Assembly (NCBI GenBank): GCA_031276485.1 | Contig: JAISMY010000047.1 | Coordinates: 1 to 37,266 of the forward strand | Length of the DNA stretch: 37,266 bases | From: Desulfovibrio sp. | GTDB taxonomy: Bacteria > Desulfobacterota > Desulfovibrionia > Desulfovibrionales > Desulfovibrionaceae | Reading direction: 5' to 3' | Shown: positions 9,571 through 18,488 of the stretch, in pieces | How positions within the stretch are numbered: position 1 is the stretch's first letter | Layout: each line of letters starts with the position of its first letter | Translations under genes and position numbers: made by a program | The notes under the pieces: generated by a model | What the model was told of the DNA's origin: nothing | Seen by the model: only the letters and a program-made list of their open reading frames with translations | The model's database searches: none

Positions 9571-10933
9571 CGTCAGGACATCCCTTTTCGGTTTGGACCC
9601 CGAAGCCTGCGCCGCGCTGGACGAGGTGATGCCGGCCCCGCGCGTATCGGAGCAGGACGACCTGCCCGACTTGTCCGCATGCCGGGATGACCGCGCCCCG
9701 GCTTCCTTCAGCGAACTACCCGCCTACAAGCAGGTGCAGGTGCTCAACGCCATGAGCAAAAAAATGGGCGTCGACGTGCCCTTTTTCTCATGTCACGAAC
9801 GCATGGCCAAGGAGTACGCCTGCATAGGAGGGGAGGAATTTCTGAATTACTCCACCTACGACTATCTCGGGCTGAACGGACATCCCCGCGTTGTCGAGGC
9901 GGCGGTCAAGGCTATTGAACGATTCGGCACGTCGGCCGGCGCGAGCCGTCTTGTTTCCGGCGAACGGCCTGTACACAGGGAACTGGAAGGCAAGCTTGCG
10001 GCGTTTTACGGTACCGGGGCGGCGCTTGTCTTCGTCAGCGGGCATGCCACGAATGTATCGACGCTGGCGACGCTCATGACGCCCTCGGATATAATTTATC
10101 ACGATGCGCTGGCGCATGATTCCATCGTCCAGGGCGCGCTGCTTTCCGGCGCGCAGCGCTGCTCTTACGCGCACAACGATTGCGCCGCTCTGGAAGCGGT
10201 GCTGCAAAAAACGCGCTCCGGCAGGCGGCGCGCAATCATCGCCACCGAGGGTTTGTTCAGCATGGACGGCAGCATAGCCGACCTGCCGCGCCTGATTGCG
10301 CTGAAAAAGGCGTACAACGCCTTTCTCATGGTGGACGAGGCCCACGCCTTGGGCGTGCTTGGGGCGACCGGCCGGGGCAGCCGCGAACATTTCGGGACGG
10401 CCGACGATGATGTGGACATCTGGATGGGGACGCTTTCCAAAACCTTATGCGGCTGCGGCGGGTTCATTGCCGGCTGCCGTGAGCTGATTGATGTTTTGCG
10501 TTACAAGGCGCCCGGTTTTGTGTACAGCGTCGGTATGTCGCCGCCTTTGGCCGCCGCAAGCAGCGCCGCGCTCGACCTGCTGCTGGAGGAGCCGCACAGG
10601 GTGCGGCGGCTTGCCGAACTCAGCGCCTTTTTCCTGCGCGAAGCCCGCATACGCGGACTGAACACCGGCTATGCCGAAGGCTGTGCCGTCATACCGGTGA
10701 TAGTGGGCAGTTCTCTCGTGGCCGGGGTACTCAGCGCAGCCCTGTTTAAGCGCAACGTCAACGTCATGCCGATTATTTTTCCTGTGGTGGAAGAAGGCGC
10801 CGCCCGGCTGCGCTTTTTTCTTTCCGCCGTGCACAGCGAGGCGAATATCCTGAAAGTTCTCGACATTGTCGTGGAAGAACTGAAAAAAGCAGAGGCAAAG
10901 GCTGTCGCGATGCGCGAGGGGGACGGCGCGTGA
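9554..10933 (+). CDS. PLP-dependent alpha-oxoamine synthase (AONS/SPT/KBL family) (GTG 9554 or ATG 9563)
   Basis: NYSTYDYLGLNGHP, DEAHALGVLGATGRG, GTLSKTLCGCGGF (PLP lysine); start overlaps the PKS stop. Confidence 0.94.
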   Translation: MPGMGDVRTSLFGLDPEACAALDEVMPAPRVSEQDDLPDLSACRDDRAPASFSELPAYKQVQVLNAMSKKMGVDVPFFSCHERMAKEYACIGGEEFLNYSTYDYLGLNGHPRVVEAAVKAIERFGTSAGASRLVSGERPVHRELEGKLAAFYGTGAALVFVSGHATNVSTLATLMTPSDIIYHDALAHDSIVQGALLSGAQRCSYAHNDCAALEAVLQKTRSGRRRAIIATEGLFSMDGSIADLPRLIALKKAYNAFLMVDEAHALGVLGATGRGSREHFGTADDDVDIWMGTLSKTLCGCGGFIAGCRELIDVLRYKAPGFVYSVGMSPPLAAASSAALDLLLEEPHRVRRLAELSAFFLREARIRGLNTGYAEGCAVIPVIVGSSLVAGVLSAALFKRNVNVMPIIFPVVEEGAARLRFFLSAVHSEANILKVLDIVVEELKKAEAKAVAMREGDGA

Positions 10934-11063
10934 CGCGGGTCAGGCGCTTTGCCTGCCTGCCGTTGTCCGTTGCCGCTACGCGGGCGGGGAGCCGGACGCG
11001 GGAAGAATCTTTTTTGCGCGGCTGCGCCGCAAACCGCAGTTGCGGTGCGGGCCGGGGCGACGC

Positions 11064-11660
11064 ATGACGGCGGGCTGCGCGGAACGCGCCCCGTTTCACG
11101 ACGAGGCGGAACTGTTGGCGGGCATCATCAATGCCGCGGGCGAGGGTGTCGTTTCCTGGCTGCTGGACGGCATTGTCCCCGGCATCGACGGCCTGACGGT
11201 GTTCGCGGCGACGCTGATGCGCGACGACGCCGCCTACAATCTCGGCAACATGCTGCTGCTTGAGGAAGGCGGCAAGGCGCAGGCTTTGCTTTTCTCGTAT
11301 CCCGCCGCTCTGCACCGCATACATCCCGCCATGTCCGGCTTTGTCAAGGCGGCCAAAATTGACGCGGCGCGGCCCATGCTTGAACGCTCCGTGCCCGGCA
11401 GTCTATATGTCAATACTTTCTGGGTGGCCGCGGACAGGCGCGGCACGGGTACGGCCGACCTGCTCATGCAGCGGGCTCAGGCTAAAGCGCGCGAGGCGGG
11501 CTTGCAGGGTATCAGTCTTTTTTGTCGGCATTCCAATCCGCGCGCGCTACGTTTTTATCAACGCCGGGGATTTGAAACGATGGAACAATTTCCTTTCCCG
11601 GTCCCGTCGATTGAGGGCGGCGGGCAAGGCGGGAGCCTGCTGTTCCGCAGCAACGGTTGA
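11064..11660 (+). CDS. GNAT-superfamily N-acyl/acetyltransferase
   Basis: GNAT motif A VAADRRGTGTADLLM and motif B NPRALRFYQRRGFE; internal start of ORF 11040-11660. Confidence 0.82.
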   Translation: MTAGCAERAPFHDEAELLAGIINAAGEGVVSWLLDGIVPGIDGLTVFAATLMRDDAAYNLGNMLLLEEGGKAQALLFSYPAALHRIHPAMSGFVKAAKIDAARPMLERSVPGSLYVNTFWVAADRRGTGTADLLMQRAQAKAREAGLQGISLFCRHSNPRALRFYQRRGFETMEQFPFPVPSIEGGGQGGSLLFRSNG

Positions 11661-11672
11661 CGAGGTGCCCCT

Positions 11673-12482
11673 GTGCCGGATCGGAACGGAGAAAACAGAC
11701 GCTGCATGGTGATTACCGGAGCGGGAGGCGGCTTGGGCCGCGCTTTGGCCTTAGAGTATGCCGCTCTGCAAACGCATCTTGTCCTGTGGGGGCGCAATGC
11801 CGCCCGTCTTGAGGAAACCGGGGAACTCTGTCGGGAACGCGGTGCATCCGTCCGGACGCTGTCTCTGGACATCCGCGCTTTATCCGCTGTCCGGGAACGT
11901 CTTGCGGAACTTGACGAGGAATGCCGCATAGACCTAGCTTTTCTCAACGCCGGGGTATCCTCCGGATCCTTGCCGGACGGCGCGCCCGAGCCGGTGGAAG
12001 ACGCCTGCCGCACTCTGGAAGTCAATGCCCTGGGCAACATCAATATGGCCGCTTTACTAGCGCAACGCATGCGTGGGAGAGGAGGGCGCATAGTGTGCAT
12101 AAGCTCGTTGGCGGCCCTGTATCCTCTGCCCGATTCACCGGCTTACTGCGCGTCCAAGAGCGCCCTTGCCGTGTACGCCCGCGCGCTCCGGGCGGCATAC
12201 GCAGGCACCCCCGTCCGCATAGGCATCGTCTATCCGGGTTATGTGGACAGCCCCATGAGCAGGCGGATTCTCGGCCCGCAACCCATGCGCGTGAGCGCCG
12301 GCGATGCGGCCGCTCTGATCCGGGCGCGTCTGGAAGCCGGGGCGGACGACATTGCCTTCCCCCTGTTCACCGCGCTCGGCATCCGGTGTCTGAATCTGCT
12401 TCCGGATCCCGCGGCTTATTTTTTTGCGAGACGTTTCGGCTTCAAAGTCCGGCCGGACGACGAATCGCCTGCCGGCGGCTGA
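11673..12482 (+). CDS. Short-chain dehydrogenase/reductase, 3-ketosphinganine-reductase-like
   Basis: TGAGGGLGRA cofactor motif, NAG, catalytic SS...SPAYCASK; hydrophobic C-terminal segment; SD GACGAGG before GTG. Confidence 0.9.
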   Translation: MPDRNGENRRCMVITGAGGGLGRALALEYAALQTHLVLWGRNAARLEETGELCRERGASVRTLSLDIRALSAVRERLAELDEECRIDLAFLNAGVSSGSLPDGAPEPVEDACRTLEVNALGNINMAALLAQRMRGRGGRIVCISSLAALYPLPDSPAYCASKSALAVYARALRAAYAGTPVRIGIVYPGYVDSPMSRRILGPQPMRVSAGDAAALIRARLEAGADDIAFPLFTALGIRCLNLLPDPAAYFFARRFGFKVRPDDESPAGG

Positions 12483-12555
12483 AATGCCGGGTTCGCGGCC
12501 CGTATGCGCGGGCGAAAAAAAAACTTGCGCCAACGCGTTCAGGCGCGTAAAAATT

Positions 12556-12714
12556 AAGAAAAACACTGCTTAATACAGGAAAGGCAAAATGCATGAAGAT
12601 GGATTCTTCACCTTCACTTCGCTACGGCTCAGAATGACTACGTTTTTGTCGTTCTGAGCATTGCTCCGAATCCATCTTGAGGTCTTTCAGAAGAATAAAG
12701 CAGCGTTTCCTAAG
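12556..12714. mobile_element. MITE-like imperfect palindromic intergenic element
   Basis: Nested inverted repeats: AAGATGGATTC/GAATCCATCTT (12596-12606/12668-12678), GCTCAGAATGAC/GTCGTTCTGAGC (12627-12638/12648-12659), outer degenerate ends ~TTAAGAAAAACACTGCTTAAT / AATAAAGCAGCGTTTCCTAAG. Confidence 0.5.
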
Positions 12715-12770
12715 GATTGTAAGTTGCGCTTCGTCGCGCAGGTTCCATAGAGCATTCCATACTTGAAATG

Positions 12771-12805
12771 CTCGGCAAGGATTTGCGGCACAAATCCTTG
12801 CCGAG
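12771..12805. repeat. Perfect 15-bp stem hairpin CTCGGCAAGGATTTG-cggca-CAAATCCTTGCCGAG upstream of rpmB
   Basis: Read directly; followed by a second hairpin GCAGGC...GCCTGC. Confidence 0.85.
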
Positions 12806-12946
12806 TAACAGGAGCAGGCGGGCAAAGCCTGCCGTAAGCGAACTGTTTCAAGCGTTAAATGCCATAGTGACATGTCATCGGCAGTATGTCGTGACGCGGA
12901 CGCCGGGTGTGCCGCCGCGGGTTCGAAACGTGTACAGGAGAGCGTC

Positions 12947-13171
12947 ATGGCCGGAAAATGCGAGCATTGCGGAAAAACGCCGCAAACAGGCAACCTTGTC
13001 AGCCATTCCAATATCAAGACCAAACGTCGTTTCCGTCCCAACCTGCAGACAGTGCGTCATCAGTCCCCGGACGGAACCGTGCGTAAAATTCGGCTCTGCG
13101 CCCGCTGTATCCGTTCCGGAGCCGTTGTCAAGCCCACGCGACGCAGAGCGGCGCACTCCGGCGCGGCCTGA
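12947..13171 (+). CDS. rpmB: 50S ribosomal protein L28 (74 aa)
   Basis: [34 protein letters not shown]...; SD ACAGGAG; internal start of ORF 12872-13171. Confidence 0.95.
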   Translation: MAGKCEHCGKTPQTGNLVSHSNIKTKRRFRPNLQTVRHQSPDGTVRKIRLCARCIRSGAVVKPTRRRAAHSGAA

Positions 13172-13198
13172 GGCCGCGTTGCGGAGTCGGAGCAGGCT

Positions 13199-13480
13199 GT
13201 GTGTATTGCCGTACCGGCCAAAGTCGTAGAAACGTTTGAAGACGGCACGGCCCGTTGCAGGGTAGGCGAAGGAAACGCCTTTGTCACCGCTTCCCTTGCC
13301 CTGCTTGATGAGCCTCCGCAGCCGGGCGAATACCTGATCATTCACGCAGGATTCGCCTTGCGCAAGCTGGACGCGGCAGATGCCGAAGAAACCGTCGCCC
13401 TGTTGCGGGAAATGATCGCGGCCGTGGACGCCGAACAACGCTCTTCAGCCGGACCGGGCCGACCAGCAGAGCCGGCTTAG
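13199..13480 (+). CDS. hypC: HypC/HupF family hydrogenase maturation chaperone (GTG start)
   Basis: N-terminal MCIAVPAKVVE with essential Cys2; ~93 aa. Confidence 0.92.
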   Translation: MCIAVPAKVVETFEDGTARCRVGEGNAFVTASLALLDEPPQPGEYLIIHAGFALRKLDAADAEETVALLREMIAAVDAEQRSSAGPGRPAEPA

Positions 13481-13520
13481 AGGGCGGCTGCGCCTGCATG
13501 CAGATCGGCGCCCAGGTCTT

Positions 13521-14729
13521 TTACCGCGCCGCGCCGGCCTTCAGGATTGTTTCCAAACAGACCGCAAAACTTTCCAGATCCTGCTTCTCGATAATCAGCG
13601 GCGGCAACAGCCGCAACACGCGCTCCTGCGTCAGGTTCAGGATAAACCCGTTTTGCAGGAGCTTTTCCCACACCCCGCGTCCGGGCCCGGCCAGTTCAAT
13701 GCCGATCATCAGGCCCATGCCGCGCACCTCGCGAATACTGCCCGGACAGGCGTCCTGCACGGCGCGGAAACGCTCCATGGCCCAGACTCCCAGTTCTGAG
13801 GCGCGTTGGGGCAGATTGTCCCGTTCCATGATTTCCAGCACTTTTGCGGCCACGGCCGAAACAAGCGCGCCTCCTCCGAAGGTGGCGGCGTGACTTCCGG
13901 GAACAAACGCGCGGGCCGTCTCATCCGTACTCAGCATGGCGCCCATGGGCAATCCGTTGGCCAGCGCTTTGGCGGCGGTCATGATGTCCGGTTTGAGTCC
14001 GAAATGCTGAAAGGCCCAGTATTTGCCGGTACGGCCCATGCCGGCCTGCACCTCGTCCACAATGAACAAGACATCTCTGTCTTTACATATGCCGGCGACT
14101 TCACGCGCGAACGCGGCGGAAGCCGGGCGAACGCCGCCTTCGCCCTGGATGATTTCCAGCAGTACGCCGGCTGTTTTGTCGCCGACGGCAGCTTTCAGCG
14201 CCTCCGGATCGCCCCAGGGAATCTGGAGAAATCCTTCCGGCATGGGCGCGAAGCCGTCCTGAAACCTGGTCTGTCCCGTGGCGGCGACGGTTGCCAGCGT
14301 GCGGCCGTGGAAGCAGCCTTCAAAGGTGATTATCTCGTAGGCATACCTGTTTTTCAGACGCTGCTGCCGGCGACGCGCCAGCTTGATCGCCGCCTCGTTG
14401 GCTTCGGCGCCTGAGTTGCAAAAAAATACCTTGTCAAGGTGCGTGGTTTTCAGCAGGCGTTCCGCCAGCACAAGCTGCTCTTCCTGGTAAAACAGGTTGC
14501 TGACGTGAACCAGCTTGTGCGCCTGCGCGGCAACGGTTTCGGCGATTTCCGGCCGGCAGTGGCCGAGGTTCGTCACTGCGATGCCGGACAACAGGTCGAT
14601 ATATTCTTTGCCGTCCAAATCCCGAAGGCGGCTGCCGTGCCCTTCGGCTATCGCCACCGGATAGCGGCCGTATGTTGAAAACAGCAGGGATTCTTCTTTT
14701 CGGCGCAGGGTAGCGAGTGTGTTGCCCAT
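13521..14729 (-). CDS. argD: Acetylornithine aminotransferase (class III aminotransferase)
   Basis: LLSGIAVTNLGHCRPEI, NSGAEANEAAIKLAR, FIVDEVQAGMGRTG. Confidence 0.92.
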   Translation of the reverse strand: MGNTLATLRRKEESLLFSTYGRYPVAIAEGHGSRLRDLDGKEYIDLLSGIAVTNLGHCRPEIAETVAAQAHKLVHVSNLFYQEEQLVLAERLLKTTHLDKVFFCNSGAEANEAAIKLARRRQQRLKNRYAYEIITFEGCFHGRTLATVAATGQTRFQDGFAPMPEGFLQIPWGDPEALKAAVGDKTAGVLLEIIQGEGGVRPASAAFAREVAGICKDRDVLFIVDEVQAGMGRTGKYWAFQHFGLKPDIMTAAKALANGLPMGAMLSTDETARAFVPGSHAATFGGGALVSAVAAKVLEIMERDNLPQRASELGVWAMERFRAVQDACPGSIREVRGMGLMIGIELAGPGRGVWEKLLQNGFILNLTQERVLRLLPPLIIEKQDLESFAVCLETILKAGAAR

Positions 14730-14810
14730 TACAATTTCCTTATGGTTTGCAGGTACGCCTTTTTTTCCGCATTTAATCGGCGTTTCCTTAAGTACCCCGG
14801 TTTGCCCTGC

Positions 14811-15296
14811 TTATTGTAAGCCGGTGTGTCCGAAGCCTCCGGAGCCGCGCGCCGTCCCGTTCAACTGTTCGGCAACTATGAATATCGGGCGGACGAAGGG
14901 CTGAAAAATCATTTGCGCGATACGTTCGCCCTTGCGCACAGTATAAGCCGTCCGGCCGGAATTCAAGAGAAAAACGCGTATTTCCCCGCGGTAGTCCGGG
15001 TCAATCACGCCGACGCCCTGGGCGACGATAAGGCCCTTGACCGCACCGAGACCGCTTCTGGAATACACAAAGGCCGCCAGGCCTTCTTCAAGCGGTTCGA
15101 CAGCCAGTCCGGCCGGCACCGCACACCGCCCGCCGGGAAGGATGGTCGGTTCTTCGCCGTTTTCCGGGCAGGCGCGCAGGTCCAGGCCGGCCGACCCCGG
15201 CGTGGCCGGTGCAAGGCCCGCTTCCCCGTAGATTTCCTGCGCGTCGCGAAAAAAAAATACTTTTATCCCCGAAGCGGGCAGAGAAAGACTTGTCAC
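14811..15296 (-). CDS. dut: Deoxyuridine 5'-triphosphate nucleotidohydrolase
   Basis: dUTPase motifs AGLDLRA, SRSGL, GVIDPDYRGEI, RIAQMI, RGSGGFGHTG. Confidence 0.95.
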   Translation of the reverse strand: MTSLSLPASGIKVFFFRDAQEIYGEAGLAPATPGSAGLDLRACPENGEEPTILPGGRCAVPAGLAVEPLEEGLAAFVYSRSGLGAVKGLIVAQGVGVIDPDYRGEIRVFLLNSGRTAYTVRKGERIAQMIFQPFVRPIFIVAEQLNGTARGSGGFGHTGLQ

Positions 15297-15480
15297 GGAA
15301 GCTCTCCTGTGGAAGAATACCTGCTATCGGCAAACGGCAAGCGCCCATGTCCGCATGCCGCGCGGCCGGCAGCAGCCCGCCCGGACCGGCACGCGTATAT
15401 TTTACGTCCGCGCTGGACACAAGTCAAAGGCGCCGCGTTGCCGTTGCGGACAGCGCCGCGGTTGCAGCAGAGGAGAGCCT

Positions 15481-18045
15481 ATGTACCCCCTTCATGTCTT
15501 TTCCATCATCCCGAAACTTCCCCCGGTCCTTGAACCTCTTTGGTTTTTGGCGAAGAACTACTGGTTTGTCTGGAACAATGACATTGAAGATCTCCTAAGG
15601 GATATTGATCCCGTTTTATGGGAAGAAAGCTACAAAAATCCGGTCTGGTTGCTGAACCATGTATCTCAGGAACGATACAACGCTCTCGCTGAAGATGCTT
15701 ATTATATAAACCGCCTGGGCATGCAGGTGGACTCTTTGAAACGCTATCTCGGCGTTCCGAGCCCGTATGCCTTTGAAGGCGTGGCAGCCGGTTCACCGGC
15801 CATAGCCTATTTCAGCCTGGAGTTCGGAGTCGGCCTTTGTCTGCCTGTTTATTCCGGCGGTCTCGGAATTCTGGCCGGCGACCATCTGAAGTCGGCCGGC
15901 GACTTGAACGTACCCCTGGTAGGCATCGGTCTGGCCTATCTGCAAGGCTACTTCAGACAGTATATGACGCCGGACGGCTGGCAGCAGGAGCGCTATCCCG
16001 ATTATGACTTTGAGCAGATGCCCATGCAGCCGGCGACGACGCCCTCGGGTGAACCGGCCGTCGTCCACATGGACATTGCAGGCAGACCCTTGGCCGCGCA
16101 GGTATGGGAAGCCAAGGTCGGGCGCATCAGCTTGTACCTTCTGGATACCAATATCGCTGAAAATCCCGGGGACTTCCGGTCCATCACGGCGCGTTTGTAC
16201 GGCGGAGACCTGGTCATGCGCATCCGCCAGGAAATACTGCTGGGCGTCGGCGGCATAAAAGCCCTGCGTATTCTTGGACTGGATCCGAAAGTCATTCACA
16301 TGAACGAAGGGCATTCGGCCTTTGCCGGTCTGGAGCGCGTGCGCCTGTTGATGAAGGAGAACGATCTGTCTTTTGAAGTGGCGGTTGAACTTGCCGCATC
16401 CGGCAGTATTTTTACAACGCATACCCCGGTGCCTGCCGGGAACGACCGTTTTCCGGCCGGTCTCATGCAGCAGTATTTTGAGGGCTATGCCCGAGATATG
16501 GGATTGGCGTTCAAGGTCTTCCTGGGTCTCGGACGGGAAGATCCCCGCAACGATGCCGAGGATTTTTGTATGACGGTGCTTGCTCTGAAACTTTCACGTT
16601 TCAATAACGGCGTGTCCGCGCTGCACGGCAAGGTTTCGCGCAGGATGTGGCATAAAATCTGGGAACAATTCCCCGTCGACGATGTGCCCATCGGCTCCGT
16701 CACCAACGGCACACATGCCCCGACCTGGGTGGCGCCGGAAATGGGCCGGCTGTACGACCGCTATTTGGGGACCACGTGGCGTGAAGACCTGGATTGCCGC
16801 CGGATATGGAAAATGGCGGACAATATTCCGGATATGGAAATATGGCGAACGCATGAACGTTTGCGCGGGCGGCTGGTAGACTTTGTGCGCAGACGCCTGC
16901 GCACCCAGCTTCAGGGTCAGGGATGCAGAAACAAGGACCTGCAGGTGGTGGAAGGCGTGTTGAATCCTGAAATCCTGACCGTCGGCTTTGCCCGGCGTTT
17001 CGCGACCTATAAACGCGCGCGTCTTATCCTGCAGGACCTTGACAGCCTGACACGCGTAGTCAGCGACAAGAGCCGGCCCGTGCAGTTTGTTTTCGCAGGC
17101 AAAGCCCACCCGCAGGACAACGGCGGCAAGCAGCTCATGAAAGAAATCATCAGCCGCTGCCGCGAACGCAAGTTCCGCATGAGCATGGTCTTTATTGAAG
17201 ACTACGACATGGAAATTGCCTCATACCTTATCTCCGGGTGCGATGTCTGGCTGAACAACCCGCGCAGACCCCTTGAAGCGTGCGGCACCAGCGGCATGAA
17301 AGCCATGTTCAACGGGGTTTTGCAGTTCAGCACCCTCGACGGCTGGTGGGATGAAGCCTGGAAGCCTGACAACAGCCTGGGCTGGGCCATAGGCAAAGGC
17401 GAGGACTATGACGATCCGGAATACCAGGACCAGGTGGAATTGCAGACCCTGTACAAAGTTTTGGAATCGGAAATCATCCCTGACTTTTATGAACGCGACC
17501 GGAGCAACCTGCCCGTTTCCTGGGTCAGACGCATGAAGGCGGCTCTCGTGGAATTCGGTCCGCGTTTCCACTCGCACCGCATGGTGCAGGAATATATGGA
17601 TTCGGCGTATATCCCGGCCTGCAACAGCCTCAACCTCCTCTACAAGGACAATTTCGCGCCGGCCAGAGAGCTTTCGGAATGGCGCATGAGCGTTATGACC
17701 AAGTGGGGCCGGCTCAAGGTCACGGATGTTGAAACATCGAAAGAAAACACCCTGTACGTCGGCGCGTCGCTGAATGTTTCGGCTGTTGCGCATCTGGCCG
17801 ATCTGCCGCCTGAGCATGTGGGCCTTGAAATTTATCTTGGTCCCCTCGGCCAGGACAATTCCTTTGTGAGCCGCAGCCTGATTCCCATGCAACCGGAAGG
17901 CGCCGTGGTGGACGGCAAACAGAAATACAGCGGCAAAATCAATGCCGTGGAAGCGGGACGCTACGGATTCACCGTCCGTGCCGTGCCCGTACATCCTCTG
18001 CTTACTTCCGCCTATTCCCTCGGCCTGGTGCGCTGGGCGGAATAG
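15481..18045 (+). CDS. glgP: Alpha-glucan (glycogen/starch) phosphorylase, GT35
   Basis: Start with strong SD GAGGAGAG; LEPLWFLAKNYWFVWN, HMNEGHSAF, TNGTHAPTW, EACGTSGMKAMFNG. Confidence 0.93.
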   Translation: MYPLHVFSIIPKLPPVLEPLWFLAKNYWFVWNNDIEDLLRDIDPVLWEESYKNPVWLLNHVSQERYNALAEDAYYINRLGMQVDSLKRYLGVPSPYAFEGVAAGSPAIAYFSLEFGVGLCLPVYSGGLGILAGDHLKSAGDLNVPLVGIGLAYLQGYFRQYMTPDGWQQERYPDYDFEQMPMQPATTPSGEPAVVHMDIAGRPLAAQVWEAKVGRISLYLLDTNIAENPGDFRSITARLYGGDLVMRIRQEILLGVGGIKALRILGLDPKVIHMNEGHSAFAGLERVRLLMKENDLSFEVAVELAASGSIFTTHTPVPAGNDRFPAGLMQQYFEGYARDMGLAFKVFLGLGREDPRNDAEDFCMTVLALKLSRFNNGVSALHGKVSRRMWHKIWEQFPVDDVPIGSVTNGTHAPTWVAPEMGRLYDRYLGTTWREDLDCRRIWKMADNIPDMEIWRTHERLRGRLVDFVRRRLRTQLQGQGCRNKDLQVVEGVLNPEILTVGFARRFATYKRARLILQDLDSLTRVVSDKSRPVQFVFAGKAHPQDNGGKQLMKEIISRCRERKFRMSMVFIEDYDMEIASYLISGCDVWLNNPRRPLEACGTSGMKAMFNGVLQFSTLDGWWDEAWKPDNSLGWAIGKGEDYDDPEYQDQVELQTLYKVLESEIIPDFYERDRSNLPVSWVRRMKAALVEFGPRFHSHRMVQEYMDSAYIPACNSLNLLYKDNFAPARELSEWRMSVMTKWGRLKVTDVETSKENTLYVGASLNVSAVAHLADLPPEHVGLEIYLGPLGQDNSFVSRSLIPMQPEGAVVDGKQKYSGKINAVEAGRYGFTVRAVPVHPLLTSAYSLGLVRWAE

Positions 18046-18087
18046 CGCGGGAAATGTAAAACTGTTCTGTAAACACCGAAGTGCATT

Positions 18088-18106
18088 GAGGGGGCCTTGC
18101 CCCCTC
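18088..18106 (+). terminator. GC hairpin GAGGGGGC-ctt-GCCCCCTC after glgP
   Basis: 8-bp perfect stem 43 bp after the glgP stop; no strong T-run, so weak as an intrinsic terminator. Confidence 0.4.
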
Positions 18107-18295
18107 TCTCGTCTTTGGCTTTTGACTGGATAACAAAGATGGTTTTGCATAAACGCAGTCCGGAGCGATTGCTCGTAGCATTTCAAATATGGAGAGCGTT
18201 GACATAAAGATATATTTGCGGCATAGCCGGCTTGACGAAAAAGGCGGAGGCTCCTTTATGCCGGGTTGAAATTCAAGTGGCCGCGTGGGGGAAAA

Positions 18296-18346
18296 AGTAT
18301 AAAAAGGCCCCCCGCCCTTCCGAGAGGCCGTGGAAGGGCAGGGGGA
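18296..18346 (-). terminator. Intrinsic terminator of the dcw operon (downstream of ftsZ)
   Basis: Minus-strand CCCCC-x-GCCCTTCC/GGAAGGGC-x-GGGGG stem followed by CCTTTTTATACTTTTT. Confidence 0.75.
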
Positions 18347-18488
18347 TCCGTGGTGCGGACGCGGCTTTGCGGAAGCGCCGCGCATAGCGTCCGGCCGTGC
18401 CGCAACGCCCCGCGCTCAGGCGGGACGATTTATCAGTCCCGGCATGCGCGCGGGGCATAGCCCCTCCGCGCGGACCTGCCGGAATTGA

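Noticed and set aside
1618-12482. Cassette as a plain sphingolipid (SPT) operon or fatty-acid synthase
   Set aside because: The large multidomain PKS with no TE is not part of canonical bacterial SPT operons; a polyketide-AOS route fits better, although the product class remains inferred.
18199-18227. Possible plus-strand promoter TTGACA with sRNA in the glgP-ftsZ gap
   Set aside because: -10 match is poor (CATAGC) and no conserved RNA structure is evident beyond terminators.
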